This document shows, piece by piece, positions 9,431 through 18,376 of a stretch of 64,000 bases of DNA (positions within the stretch are counted from its first letter, which is position 1; every line of letters starts with the position of its first letter). Position numbers and translations under genes: made by a program. Origin of the DNA: Paenibacillus oryzisoli (GTDB taxonomy: Bacteria > Bacillota > Bacilli > Paenibacillales > NBRC-103111); assembly GCF_001653565.1 (NCBI RefSeq), contig NZ_LYPB01000081.1:62001-126000 (forward strand), written 5' to 3'. Below the pieces are notes generated by a model that was not told the origin of the DNA, ran no database searches, and saw only the letters and a program-made list of their open reading frames with translations.

Positions 9431-11557
9431 TTGAACAAAAGTGTTACGAAGGTAACGAGTTACGTGTTATTGTTTGCTTTAGCGCTGTCTATTATCGCAA
9501 GCGGAGTGGCCAGCAAGGCTGTACATGCTCTCGGTGTTTCGATCACGGGCAGTGGAGGCTGGAATGAGACGGCCTTTGTAGAATGGACACCTGTAAGCAA
9601 TGCTCAGGGCTACAATGTATATGTGAAACCTGCAAGTGCAGCAGATACGCAATATAAACAAATTGATACGCAATTAATCCGACAATACCCTTCCAAATGG
9701 AGAGCTGATGCTGTAGGGCTTGCAGCTGGAAATTATGTTATGAAGGTTGAAGCGGTCCTGTCAGGTGGTTCAAAAGAAAGTGCGGTTACAAGTACGATTA
9801 CAGTAAAGGCACATGATAGGTCTGGATTCGCTTTTGCCAATCAATCCACATTCGGCACAGGATCAGGTGCTTATAATGAAGATGGTACACTCCAGAATGG
9901 AGCGCAAGTTATTTATATAACATCCGCGACTGCTCAAACAGTAACTCTTGATGTGATAACTAGTAGCTCAGGTACTAAACAAACAGGAGTTGGTTTAGGT
10001 GCCATTCTGGCTCTAAGACAAAAGGGCTACGATCAGTCACCACTTGCAATCAGATTTATTGGAAAAGTGACTGATGCTAACATGGGTTCATCCATTAACA
10101 GCAGTGGATTTCTTCAAGTAAAAGGTGCTTCAGCTTATACACGAATGAATACGACAATTGAAGGTATCGGAAACGATGCAACTGTTTATGGATGGGGATT
10201 TCTACTTAGGAATGTCGGTAATGTAGAAGTAAGAAACCTTGGTATCCTGTTATTCCAAGATGATGCTGTTTCTATGGATACAAGCAATGTGAATATATGG
10301 GTGCATAATAATGATATTACTTATGGAAAAGCAGGTGGTGATGCTGACCAGGCCAAAGGGGATGGTTCAACTGACCTTAAAGGCGCATCAACGTATACGA
10401 CGATATCTTATAATCACTACTGGGATTCCGGGAAAGCTGCTCTAATCGGTCTGAGCGAATCATCTGAATTCTTTGTCACATTCCACCATAACTGGTTTGA
10501 CCATTCTGACTCACGTCACCCACGTATTAGAAAAGGAACTATTCATATTTATAATAACTTCTTTGATGGCGTCTCCAAATATGGATCTGGTATGACAACA
10601 GGAGGTTCGGCTTTCGTAGAATCCAATTATTACAGACATTCTAAAAATCCAATGTTGATCTCCTTGCAAGGTACTGATATTGCAGGTGGGGCCGTAGGTA
10701 CATTCTCTGGTGAGAATGGTGGTATGATTAAAGCTTACAATAATAGTATTGTAGATCTTGTTGGAGGACTTGTTTATGCAAATTCCAACGCAGGATCGGC
10801 TCCAGCTAATGCAACTTCATTTGATGCGTACTTAGCTTCGACAAGAAGCGAGACAGTTCCAAGTTCATACAAAGCATTAGTAGGTGGAACATCTTATAAT
10901 AACTTTGATACTACGATCGATACGGGAGTAAATGTAGCTGACATAGATAACGTAAGCACGGTTGAACAAGTTGTTACAGCAGAAGCTGGACGCCTAGGTA
11001 ATGGTGACTTTACGTGGACATTTAATGATGCAGTTGATGACACATCATCTGATCTTAATTCAGCACTTATGTCAAAAATATTAAATTACACCTCTCAACT
11101 TGTATCCGTAGGGGGTAATTCAACACCGCCAACGTCGACACCAGCACCGACAGTAACACCTACGACTACACCGACAATTACACCGGCACCAACGACTACA
11201 CCAGCCCCAACGACTACACCAGGTACTTCTGTTGTTCATAATTTTACTACTGATGGCAAAACTAGCCCCTTCTTCACGATTGTCGGAAACCTTTCAACTA
11301 GTAAGGGGACAGTGGTCTATAATGGGTTAACCCTAACGCAATGTTTAAAAATGGAGAGCTCAACTAGTGTTGGGTTTACCACAACAACAGCAAAAACATT
11401 AACATTAGTGTTTAATCCAGCAAACGGATTGAAAGTTAAAATCGATGGAACAAGCTATGCTATGACGAATGGCATTGTCAGTGTATCACTTGCACCAGGA
11501 CAACATACCATTGTAAAAGAGGATGTAACCAATCTGTATTACATGAAAGTAGACTAA
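9431..11557 (+). CDS. Secreted pectate lyase, polysaccharide lyase family 1
   Basis: 708 residues from TTG 9431, which has GGGAGG 7 bp upstream; the GTG at 9416 lies inside that site. Domains: a signal peptide to about residue 35; a fibronectin-III-like region about 36-125; a PL1 parallel beta-helix about 130-560; a Thr/Pro linker of repeated T-P-T-T/T-P-A-P units about 565-597; and a C-terminal beta-rich domain of about 110 residues. Family signatures include G-D-G-S-T-D-L-K-G, the F-H-H-N-W-F-D-H-S-D-S-R-H-P-R-I-R block with the catalytic Arg, and H-I-Y-N-N-F-F. PL1 enzymes cleave polygalacturonate by calcium-dependent beta-elimination outside the cell. The gene looks more A+T-rich than its neighbours, and its terminator abuts a truncated gene. 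Confidence 0.93.
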   Translation: MNKSVTKVTSYVLLFALALSIIASGVASKAVHALGVSITGSGGWNETAFVEWTPVSNAQGYNVYVKPASAADTQYKQIDTQLIRQYPSKWRADAVGLAAGNYVMKVEAVLSGGSKESAVTSTITVKAHDRSGFAFANQSTFGTGSGAYNEDGTLQNGAQVIYITSATAQTVTLDVITSSSGTKQTGVGLGAILALRQKGYDQSPLAIRFIGKVTDANMGSSINSSGFLQVKGASAYTRMNTTIEGIGNDATVYGWGFLLRNVGNVEVRNLGILLFQDDAVSMDTSNVNIWVHNNDITYGKAGGDADQAKGDGSTDLKGASTYTTISYNHYWDSGKAALIGLSESSEFFVTFHHNWFDHSDSRHPRIRKGTIHIYNNFFDGVSKYGSGMTTGGSAFVESNYYRHSKNPMLISLQGTDIAGGAVGTFSGENGGMIKAYNNSIVDLVGGLVYANSNAGSAPANATSFDAYLASTRSETVPSSYKALVGGTSYNNFDTTIDTGVNVADIDNVSTVEQVVTAEAGRLGNGDFTWTFNDAVDDTSSDLNSALMSKILNYTSQLVSVGGNSTPPTSTPAPTVTPTTTPTITPAPTTTPAPTTTPGTSVVHNFTTDGKTSPFFTIVGNLSTSKGTVVYNGLTLTQCLKMESSTSVGFTTTTAKTLTLVFNPANGLKVKIDGTSYAMTNGIVSVSLAPGQHTIVKEDVTNLYYMKVD

Positions 11558-11569
11558 CAGCAAATAAAG

Positions 11570-11617
11570 ACTGCCAACAGTATCGCGATATTCGCATAGT
11601 GTTGGTAGTTTTTTTAT
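11570..11617 (+). terminator. Rho-independent terminator of pectate lyase gene
   Basis: ACTGCCAACA and TGTTGGTAGT pair around an AT-rich loop and are followed by a T-run. Confidence 0.75.
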
Positions 11618-12090
11618 CCAGACTACTTGTTCGTTCAAAAATATGGGATTTTCTTCATGACTTTAAAGAACGAACACCACTCTCGGATGTAGATGTTATC
11701 TATTTTGATGCATCAAATGTAAGTGAGGATCTTGAAAAAGGATTGGAAGAACAGTTGAAACAAATCATCCCGAACATACCTTGGTCCGTAAAAAACCAGG
11801 CAAGAATGCATGTACTCAATAACAATCCTCCTTATTCTAGTTCTACGGATGCCATGTCCAAATTCCCTGAGACAGCAACTGCCCTAGGGTTGTCTATAGA
11901 CAATGAGGATCATTTGCGCTTAACTGCCCCATGTGGCATTGACGATGTACTTCACATTATCATTAGGCCAACCCCCTTTTTCACAGAAAATAAGCACCTT
12001 TCAGCTATATATAATAGACGAATTGAACAGAAGAAATTTAAAGAGAAGTGGCATAAGGCGACTGTTTATGAATTAGACAGTAATCGTTGA
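11618..12090 (+). pseudogene. Nucleotidyltransferase family protein (DUF925/NTP_transf_6-like), 5'-truncated
   Basis: The frame is open from inside the pectate lyase terminator, so no ribosome binding site or genuine start exists. Similarity starts at R-S-K-I-W-D-F-L-H and continues D-V-D-V-I-Y-F-D, W-S-V-K-N-Q-A-R-M-H, P-Y-S-S-S-T-D-A-M, F-P-E-T-A-T-A-L-G and P-T-P-F-F. This is the core and C-terminus of a widespread small nucleotidyltransferase-like family. The usual N-terminus, about 35-40 residues with the G-A-G-x-x-R-N motif, is absent. The break coincides with the end of the pectate lyase transcription unit, which suggests a deletion or insertion at about 11.62 kb. No internal stop is present, so decay looks recent. 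Confidence 0.75.
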
Positions 12091-12123
12091 GGCATAATTA
12101 CGAATCCGCTTGCTTTGCGAAAT

Positions 12124-12522
12124 TTAAGCAGTTGCCAATCCCAGGAAGAAGCCACCTATTAAGCCAAGCAATCCCCAAATTATGGGACCCCAATATAACA
12201 CGAATCCATAGATAGTTCCTATAACCGAAAAGAGAGTTGCGCATATCATAGCTCCGTCCAGAATACTTCTGCCATCGACCCGATGAATAGAGTCAATGAT
12301 ATGTGTCTCAGATTTCAGGTTCTCTACAGGTAATGCAACGATATTCCGCGCTGGTACTCCTAGTTTCTCAATTTCATGAATAGCAATCTCTGCAAAGGGG
12401 CTTGGGCAAGGATTGACAATGGAAAGGGCAATTCGTATGATCCAACTAGGAGTGTAAATAAGTGCAAAGGGGTCGAATGAGATGACGACAGCTAGCTGGG
12501 CGAACAAAATTACTGAGATCAC
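12124..12522 (-). CDS. Hypothetical small membrane protein, possibly 5'-degraded
   Basis: The C-terminal two thirds look real: an A-E-I-A-I-H-E-I-E-K-L-G segment, V-E-N-L-K-S-E-T, S-I-H-R-V-D-G-R-S, then two hydrophobic helices ending G-G-F-F-L-G-L. Similar proteins with a soluble N-terminal part and two C-terminal membrane helices occur in Bacillales. The first 40 residues look poor, no ribosome binding site is visible, and the 5' end overlaps the divergent VOC gene by 41 bp, so the true N-terminus may be lost or shorter. Function unknown. Confidence 0.45.
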   Translation of the reverse strand: MISVILFAQLAVVISFDPFALIYTPSWIIRIALSIVNPCPSPFAEIAIHEIEKLGVPARNIVALPVENLKSETHIIDSIHRVDGRSILDGAMICATLFSVIGTIYGFVLYWGPIIWGLLGLIGGFFLGLATA

Positions 12523-12877
12523 ATTGTTTGTAGAAGATTTGCATCGATCAAAGGTATTTTACTTAGAGACATTCAAACTTGCGATTATATATGAAGATGA
12601 AAACTGCACGGTGTTCAATTATGGCAATACAAGCATTAATCTGTTAAAACAATCGAATGCACACGAATTGATTGAGCCGAAGCAGGTTGGTAGCAAAGGA
12701 GATGGCGCGCGGTTTCAGTTTACGATCCAAGTGTCAGACGTTGACCAAGTATGTGATGAACTGGAAATGTGTGGCGTTAAGTTATTGAATGGACCGATAA
12801 CGCGCCCTTGGGGGAGGAGAACGGCTTGTTTTGCCGATCCAGACGGGCATGTGTGGGAGATTGCACAAGTGTTGTAA
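12482..12877 (+). CDS. VOC (glyoxalase/bleomycin-resistance fold) protein
   Basis: 131 residues from ATG 12482, with AAAGGGG about 9 bp upstream. It has the single beta-alpha-beta-beta-beta repeat pair of the VOC fold: I-T-L-F-V-E-D-L-H-R-S-K-V-F-Y at the N-terminus, V-S-D-V-D-Q-V-C-D-E-L in the middle, and W-G-R-R-T-A-C-F-A-D-P-D-G-H-V-W-E-I-A at the end. Members include glyoxalases, dioxygenases and antibiotic-binding proteins; the substrate cannot be told. It stands alone, with a divergent membrane protein on one side. Confidence 0.8.
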   Translation: MTTASWANKITEITLFVEDLHRSKVFYLETFKLAIIYEDENCTVFNYGNTSINLLKQSNAHELIEPKQVGSKGDGARFQFTIQVSDVDQVCDELEMCGVKLLNGPITRPWGRRTACFADPDGHVWEIAQVL

Positions 12878-12955
12878 TTCAGAGTGGCGTGACGCGAAAT
12901 TGTGAATGAAAAGAAGATCGTATGAATGGGTATCACGTGTGCTCCAAGTAAATGG

Positions 12956-13033
12956 ATGGAATTTCTACATTATATTTTACACTTGAATCGAATTATCGTG
13001 GGAATTGGTTTAAAATAGCTTTATGTTTTCCAT
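12956..13033. repeat. Half copy of an intergenic palindrome (family D-like)
   Basis: ATGGAATTTCTACAT at 12956-12970 and the inverted CTTTATGTTTTCCAT at 13019-13033 resemble the inner boxes of the palindrome at 59.4 kb, and their start-to-start distance is 63 bp against 62 there. The outer boxes are not recognisable. Confidence 0.35.
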
Positions 13034-13144
13034 TTAATCGAATTGTGTATGATTAGATACACTAGCAATCTGCGCCAGCTCCAGTATCGGCACAGAAGTT
13101 AATATAATGGTCTGTGAAATTTTCTCATCCTAAGGAGCATTCCT

Positions 13145-14056
13145 ATGAACCTATCAATTCTCCAAAAGCATATCCCCCTCCTGCACAACGTAACAGAGAT
13201 GACACGGATTACGAAAGGATTCTCCTTCGATAGTAAGTACTTTGTATATGAAAATAGCGAAACACCCCACTATGTCTTGCGAACGGCCCCTCTAGAGCAA
13301 ATGAAAAAGAAGGAATCAGAATTCGAAGTTGTTACGAACGTATTTAATCGAGGGGTAAAAACTTCGAAACCAATACAATTCGGTGTGATCGAATCGCTCG
13401 ATATTTGCTATATGCTGCTGAGTTATATGGAAGGCGAGGATGCATTTGACATACTACCTTCCTTATCGGATGACGAGCAATACCAAGTTGGTTTAGAAGC
13501 AGGACGAGAGCTGCGTATCATGCATGACATACCTTCCCCTCACTCCGAAGATTGGCACGACATCAGATTCTCCAAGCATACGCGTCAATTTGAGAGTTAT
13601 CGCAAATGCGGTGTTAAGCTGCCCGAAGAGGAAGCCATCATCTCTTTTATTAATCTTAATGCGAAGTACATGCGCAATCGCCCTAACCGCTTCCAGCATG
13701 ATGATTTTCATACGAGCAATCTGCTCATCCATAATCGCAGCTACGCGGGGGCCATTGATTTTAACCGATACGATTGGGGAGACCCTTATCATGATTTTTT
13801 GAAAATTGCTTATTTTAGCCGCGAAATTAGTATCCCGTTCTGTAGGGGACAAATACAAGGTTACTTTAACGGCACAGTTCCGGGGGAATTCTGGCGATTA
13901 TATGCGCTATACACAGCAATGATTATTTTTCCGACAATTACTTGGACCTTGCAGGTAGTTCCCGAGCAGCTTCAGTCTATGTTAGGGAGAATTCATGTTG
14001 TGTTGGATGATCATCATAATTTTGAGAAGTGTATCCCTAATTGGTTTATCTCATAA
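13145..14056 (+). CDS. Aminoglycoside phosphotransferase (APH) family kinase
   Basis: 303 residues; AAGGAG lies 8 bp before ATG 13145. The protein-kinase-like APH fold is shown by F-Q-H-D-D-F-H-T-S-N-L-L at about residues 182-193 (catalytic loop H-x-D-x-x-x-x-N) and I-D-F-N-R-Y-D-W-G-D-P at about 202-212 (metal-binding Asp). The N-terminal lobe has K-G-F-S-F-D-S-K and a V-L-R lysine/arginine strand. Family members phosphorylate aminoglycosides, choline, homoserine or other small alcohols. Nothing nearby points to antibiotic resistance, so a general metabolite kinase is as likely. Confidence 0.82.
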   Translation: MNLSILQKHIPLLHNVTEMTRITKGFSFDSKYFVYENSETPHYVLRTAPLEQMKKKESEFEVVTNVFNRGVKTSKPIQFGVIESLDICYMLLSYMEGEDAFDILPSLSDDEQYQVGLEAGRELRIMHDIPSPHSEDWHDIRFSKHTRQFESYRKCGVKLPEEEAIISFINLNAKYMRNRPNRFQHDDFHTSNLLIHNRSYAGAIDFNRYDWGDPYHDFLKIAYFSREISIPFCRGQIQGYFNGTVPGEFWRLYALYTAMIIFPTITWTLQVVPEQLQSMLGRIHVVLDDHHNFEKCIPNWFIS

Positions 14057-14122
14057 CTGGCATATACAAGCTTATCTTACATACAATGGTGATGTAAGAT
14101 ACTGCTTGACTATGGGGGAGCT

Positions 14123-15169
14123 ATGAAGTCGAAAACGGGTATGATATTACAAATCGCCGCAACATATATGGGGACTGTAGTGGGGGCGGGATTTGCCTCA
14201 GGGCAGTCTATAATGCATTTTTTCACTATCTATGGAGCATATGGCGGAGTTGGCATAGGGATTGCAACGGCCTTTTTTATTTGGATTGGGACGAAAATGA
14301 TGGTTCTCTCGCACAGACTTAAGGCGTCTTCTTACCAGGAACTGAATGATTATTTGTTTGGAAATTTCTTTGGAAAAGTCGCGAATACCTTGACATTTAT
14401 CATCCTATTCGGTGTGACGGCTGTGATGATGTCGGGTACTGGCTCTATTTTTGAAGAGCAACTGAGACTGCCCTATCAATTTGGAGTCATTATTAGTATG
14501 TTACTGTGCTACTTGGTCATGAGCAAAGACATGCATGGGATTCTAGCCATTAATTCGCTTGTGATGCCGTTGATGCTGTTTTTTATGGTGCTTGTGATCA
14601 TCCGAGTTGTTGGTATAGATGGAATCGGCGAAGCTGTGAAATGGCAAGAACTGCAAACGAGTGCCCATTTGAAATGGATTATGAGTCCGTTTACGTACGT
14701 CGCCTTAAATTTTGCTTTTGCCCAAGCGGTCTTGGTGCCATTAGGCAGTGAGGTGCAGGATGAGAGCATATTGAAATGGGGAGGTTTATGGGGAGGCATT
14801 GGGCTTGGTCTGATGCTGCTCATTAGCCATTTTGCGATACATTCGCGGATGCCGGAGATCTTGAATTTTGAAATTCCGATGGCTGAAATTATAAGAGGCT
14901 TTGGACGGTTCTTCCATGTCTTATTCATCCTGGTTATATACGGGGAAATCGTAACGACATTAATTGGAAATGTGTTCGGTATTACCCGTCATATTGGGCG
15001 CATACGTTCATGGCCACGGAATTGGGTTGTTTTGGCTATTTTGCTGATCTGTTTAGGCATTAGCCAGGTTGGTTTCACTTCGCTTCTAACGTATTTATAC
15101 CCACTCTTCGGATATATGGGGATGATCCTTCTAATTTTTCTAGTAGGCAAACTTATGCCTAGTAAGTAA
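14123..15169 (+). CDS. YkvI-like integral membrane protein
   Basis: 348 residues with about ten hydrophobic helices. The N-terminal G-T-V-V-G-A-G-F-A-S-G-Q motif is typical of the YkvI group, which is distantly related to amino-acid/cation symporters of the LeuT fold. GGGGGAG lies just upstream of ATG 14123. The substrate is unknown. The next gene overlaps or abuts it in the same direction. Confidence 0.75.
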   Translation: MKSKTGMILQIAATYMGTVVGAGFASGQSIMHFFTIYGAYGGVGIGIATAFFIWIGTKMMVLSHRLKASSYQELNDYLFGNFFGKVANTLTFIILFGVTAVMMSGTGSIFEEQLRLPYQFGVIISMLLCYLVMSKDMHGILAINSLVMPLMLFFMVLVIIRVVGIDGIGEAVKWQELQTSAHLKWIMSPFTYVALNFAFAQAVLVPLGSEVQDESILKWGGLWGGIGLGLMLLISHFAIHSRMPEILNFEIPMAEIIRGFGRFFHVLFILVIYGEIVTTLIGNVFGITRHIGRIRSWPRNWVVLAILLICLGISQVGFTSLLTYLYPLFGYMGMILLIFLVGKLMPSK

Positions 15170-15198
15170 TGAAATTCATTAATGAAGGAGCTTTGGTC

Positions 15199-15726
15199 AT
15201 GTTGGTTCAAAATATTGCTGATTTGGAAATCCGCCGATTAGGTCACATGGATGTTCCGGCTATTCGAGCGCTGATGGTTGATGTCGTATCTCGTCTCCCG
15301 TCACAAGAACTTTTTGCGATGGATGATGAACAGTACCTGAGCGCTCAGATTGAAGAACAAGGTGAAATCTACGGCGCTTTTCAAAATGGTAACCTTGTGG
15401 CCTACTCCGCTCTGGCGTTCCCTGGCTCGAGTGAAAGTAATCTGGGCAGGGAGTTCGGAGTTCCTGAATCAGATTTATCCTATGTAGCGATTCTCGATGC
15501 AACAATCGTTCATGAAACCGTTCGTGGTTATGGATTGCAACGTTACTTCCACGAATTGCGGGAAGAGCGTGCGCGGGAGAGGGGCTGCCGATACTTATAT
15601 TCAACGGTTCATCCAGACAATGTGGTGAGCAAACGCAATTTAGAAATGCAAGGATTTGCGCTTCAGTTTACACGCCACATGTACAATGGGAAGCTGAGAC
15701 ACTGCTATGCCAAATGGTTGGTGTAA
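15199..15726 (+). CDS. GNAT family N-acetyltransferase
   Basis: 175 residues from ATG 15199, chosen for AAGGAG 8 bp upstream; the frame extends back to 15169. It has an N-terminal L-E-I-R-R-L-G-H-M-D strand, a central A-Y-S-A-L-A-F strand, the acetyl-CoA loop V-R-G-Y-G-L-Q at about residues 112-118, and H-P-D-N-V-V-S-K-R-N-L-E-M-Q-G-F, typical of GNAT motifs A and B. It transfers an acetyl group to an unidentified amine. It is probably cotranscribed with the YkvI-like gene. Confidence 0.85.
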   Translation: MLVQNIADLEIRRLGHMDVPAIRALMVDVVSRLPSQELFAMDDEQYLSAQIEEQGEIYGAFQNGNLVAYSALAFPGSSESNLGREFGVPESDLSYVAILDATIVHETVRGYGLQRYFHELREERARERGCRYLYSTVHPDNVVSKRNLEMQGFALQFTRHMYNGKLRHCYAKWLV

Positions 15727-16095
15727 GGACAGCCTCATGTATAACGGGATCAAACTTTGGGCATACTAAAAATTACTGCGTTAGAATTGAAAAAAGAAGT
15801 AACCTGTTTACCGGATAATGTTCGAATAATATCATGTATCCATATTGGAATTGAAAATGAATAAAGTATTGCCTGCAATAAGTTATTATCTCTTTTCGGA
15901 TAGAACGCAAGAAGAAAGAAGCCGTGATCGATGATCTGGCTTCTTTTTTATGTTTTCAGAGACAAACAAAATTCATGTTAATATGTTAAAATAAGGTAAA
16001 ATAATTGGTTAGGTGGAAAATGAGTGGGCGCAATGTAGTGGCAGCAGGGTATCCAATTCGCGGATATCATACAATGTGAAGGAGTTGACCATCGT
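15727..16095. other. Intergenic region
   Basis: Apart from the terminator at 15915-15949, I see only AT-rich sequence with a likely promoter for the Rieske gene. No repeat or RNA gene was recognised. Confidence 0.4.
15915..15949 (+). terminator. Rho-independent terminator
   Basis: AAAGAAGCC and GGCTTCTTT flank a 15-base loop and lead into a T-run, ending the GNAT transcript. Confidence 0.7.
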
Positions 16096-16635
16096 ATGAC
16101 TGTTCAATTGCCTCGTAAGGTCACTAGAAAAGTGTTTCTGAGCACATCAAGTAAAGTTGTATTAGGCGTGTCCGGTTTGTTAATTGGGAATACGGCCTTG
16201 TTCTATTACGGAGCGGTTCATGGGAAAAAGATGGATGATCCGGCTATACGGGAGATTCCCTCTAGTTTCGTAAAGGTCGGCCAAGTAGAACAACTGCGTG
16301 CGATGAATGGATACGAAAAAGTTTATTATACCGCTACGATCGAGGATGCTTGGGTGAAGACGCAAAAACAAGGCTTCGTTTATGTGACCAAAGATGAAAA
16401 CGGCGCACTTGTCATTCTTTCATCAGCTTGCACACATCTGGGCTGTTCGGTGGAGCCGGCAACAGAGGCGCAGCGTAATCGAAAGAAGGATCTTTTTTTC
16501 TGGTGCCCATGTCACGGAGCTGAATTCGATATCGTAGGAGCGTCTGTGGGCATGGAGCTGCCTGGATTGGAAAGGTATCAGCCTCTCATCATTGAGGGGA
16601 ATGTGTATGTAGATATAGCAACTCCGAAGAAGTGA
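16096..16635 (+). CDS. Rieske [2Fe-2S] domain protein, membrane-anchored
   Basis: 179 residues from ATG 16096 (AAGGAG upstream). One N-terminal hydrophobic helix (about residues 20-40) follows a basic start. The cluster ligands are in A-C-T-H-L-G-C-S-V (about 112-120) and C-P-C-H-G-A-E-F-D (about 138-146), the usual C-x-H...C-x-x-H pairs with the flanking cysteines that make the Rieske disulfide. It is an electron carrier facing the outside of the membrane. No cytochrome b or c gene is adjacent, so this is an orphan Rieske protein and not part of a visible bc complex. Confidence 0.9.
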   Translation: MTVQLPRKVTRKVFLSTSSKVVLGVSGLLIGNTALFYYGAVHGKKMDDPAIREIPSSFVKVGQVEQLRAMNGYEKVYYTATIEDAWVKTQKQGFVYVTKDENGALVILSSACTHLGCSVEPATEAQRNRKKDLFFWCPCHGAEFDIVGASVGMELPGLERYQPLIIEGNVYVDIATPKK

Positions 16636-16653
16636 GCCCGTATATTCGCTCAA

Positions 16654-16687
16654 AAAGGAGTTAAGAGCACACGCTCTTAACTCCTTT
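16654..16687. terminator. Bidirectional terminator between convergent genes
   Basis: A perfect 15-bp stem, AAAGGAGTTAAGAGC with GCTCTTAACTCCTTT, and a 4-base loop. It serves the Rieske gene and the opposing DUF4395 gene. Confidence 0.8.
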
Positions 16688-16727
16688 CTGTTGATGAGAG
16701 AGTCTTCAGCCGCGTCGTGACTGTGAC

Positions 16728-17171
16728 TTAAGCAGATCTTCGCGCCAAATATTGCTTCCACTGAAAATAGATGAAGCATCCAAAGCAAAAGCCGCTTAAC
16801 GCGAGCACGACAGCTATAGTGAGCATACTCAGTGTGATGTAAGCCAGCGCCATGAGATTGAAAAGTGAAGCTGTAAGGGTAACGATCAGAAAGAGAATGG
16901 CTAGCAAATTGTTGAACCGAAGCAGTTCGCGGCTTTCCGTTCGTGTACTGACGGGAAAGAGTGGAGCGAATAGTCGGACAAAAAGGTTGTATTTTACACC
17001 ATAAGAACGACTAATTAGCTGAATGATCAAAGGAATGGCAAGAATCCAAAACTGCTGGGCGAGTACACTGGTAACAATACTTAACAGTATACCTAGTTGA
17101 TTGCCTCGCACGCGATGCAAGGGGACCTCATCTACACAATCGTAATTGTCATGCAAGAGTGGGTTCGTCAT
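16728..17171 (-). CDS. DUF4395 integral membrane protein
   Basis: 147 residues from the ATG at 17171, which has GGAGG 6 bp upstream; the longer frame to 17333 lacks such a site. The sequence has D-E-V-P-L-H-R-V-R-G-N-Q, then two N-terminal helices, the R-x-Y-G-V-K-Y-N-L-F block, an E-S-R-E-L-L-R-F-N-N segment and two further helices. DUF4395 proteins have four helices and no known function, though they are sometimes beside thioredoxin-like or rhodanese genes. None is present here. Confidence 0.75.
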   Translation of the reverse strand: MTNPLLHDNYDCVDEVPLHRVRGNQLGILLSIVTSVLAQQFWILAIPLIIQLISRSYGVKYNLFVRLFAPLFPVSTRTESRELLRFNNLLAILFLIVTLTASLFNLMALAYITLSMLTIAVVLALSGFCFGCFIYFQWKQYLARRSA

Positions 17172-17364
17172 GGACATCCTCCATTCATATTGAAATAAAG
17201 TATCCTCATTATACATTAAATCCGAGTATTTTGATACGAATTTATACAAATATTTACTGATAGCAGGATTGTAGGAATCATTAGCATGATTAGTACTTCT
17301 AAGTGACCGGTTATTTCGATATGCTAAAGACACAGAAATAAAGATTCAATTGGAGGGAATAAGG

Positions 17365-18174
17365 ATGACACAGTCACTAGTTAAATTGACGAAGGAACAA
17401 AAACAGCATTTTGAAACCGAGGGTTACGTAATCGTGAAAGGCCTATTCTCAGAAGCGGATTTGGCTGCGATTGATGAAACTTTTGAAGCGATTAGCCAGC
17501 AATCAATTCCAGGTCATTTCGATCCTGACTTGACGGGGGAAGTTGTAGATCCATTGAAACGTTACCCGCGTGTCATGCACCCGCATCGGTTTAATGAGAC
17601 TGCGAAAAGCTACATGCTGCATCAGCCCGTGCTAGAAGTGTTAGCAGATTTGTATGAAGAAGAGGCGCTCGCCGCTCAAAGTATGTTTTATTACAAGCCG
17701 CCAGGCTCCCGTGGGCAGGCGCTTCATCAGGACAACTTTTATTTACAGGTAGAACCGGGCAATTGTATTGCTGCTTGGACAGCGATCGACGCGGCTGATG
17801 AGGAAAATGGGGGGTTGCTCGTTGTACCGAAAACGAATGCCCTCGAAATCTCGTGTCCTGATCTCGCAGATTCGAAGGAATCCTTTACGACCCACTACGT
17901 GAAACCGCCGAAAGACGAGAAGGCAATGCCGGTCATCATGGACCGCGGGGATGTCCTCTTTTTCAATGGCAACCTAATTCATGGTTCTTATCGTAATAAG
18001 ACCAAGGACCGATTCCGCCGCGCGTTCATTTGCCACTATGCCAATGCTTCTGCGACACATATTAGTAATCATTATCGTCCATTGTATCGAGCAAATGGTG
18101 AAGCTGTTTCCTTGGAAATTAACCCGAGTGGCGGTCCTTGCGGTGATGAGTTTGAGATGGTATACCCGCATTAA
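17365..18174 (+). CDS. Phytanoyl-CoA dioxygenase (PhyH) family protein
   Basis: 269 residues from ATG 17365, which follows a GGAGGG site. It is an Fe(II)/2-oxoglutarate oxygenase: L-H-Q-D-N at about residues 121-125 gives the H-x-D pair, and L-I-H-G-S-Y-R-N-K at about 206-214 gives the distal His with the Arg that binds 2-oxoglutarate. The N-terminal F-E-T-E-G-Y-V-I-V-K-G-L-F is typical. Family members hydroxylate small molecules; the substrate here is unknown. It stands alone, upstream of a LacI-type regulator. Confidence 0.85.
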   Translation: MTQSLVKLTKEQKQHFETEGYVIVKGLFSEADLAAIDETFEAISQQSIPGHFDPDLTGEVVDPLKRYPRVMHPHRFNETAKSYMLHQPVLEVLADLYEEEALAAQSMFYYKPPGSRGQALHQDNFYLQVEPGNCIAAWTAIDAADEENGGLLVVPKTNALEISCPDLADSKESFTTHYVKPPKDEKAMPVIMDRGDVLFFNGNLIHGSYRNKTKDRFRRAFICHYANASATHISNHYRPLYRANGEAVSLEINPSGGPCGDEFEMVYPH

Positions 18175-18304
18175 TGAGAATTGATAGATGAAAATAATCG
18201 TTTCCAGGTTGTAGTTCACACTTTGGGGGCGATTTTTTTGACGATAAAAGGATGGAAGCCGTACTGTTTTTCTCCAAATATTCAGTGATTCAGGTGCATT
18301 TCCC

Positions 18305-18333
18305 TTGACAGGTTATGCAGTTCAATTTAATCT
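18305..18333 (+). promoter_or_regulatory. Sigma-A promoter of the LacI-family gene
   Basis: TTGACA (18305-18310), a 17-bp spacer and TAATCT (18328-18333): a perfect -35 and a near-consensus -10. Confidence 0.75.
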
Positions 18334-18343
18334 AAAGGAGCTA

Positions 18344-18357
18344 GTTAAACGTTTAAC
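18344..18357. promoter_or_regulatory. LacI-type operator
   Basis: GTTAAACGTTTAAC is a perfect 14-bp palindrome with the central CG expected for LacI/GalR regulators. It sits 10 bp after the -10 box, around the expected transcription start, so the gene is probably autorepressed. Confidence 0.7.
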
Positions 18358-18376
18358 CGATGGAGCTGAAACATAG

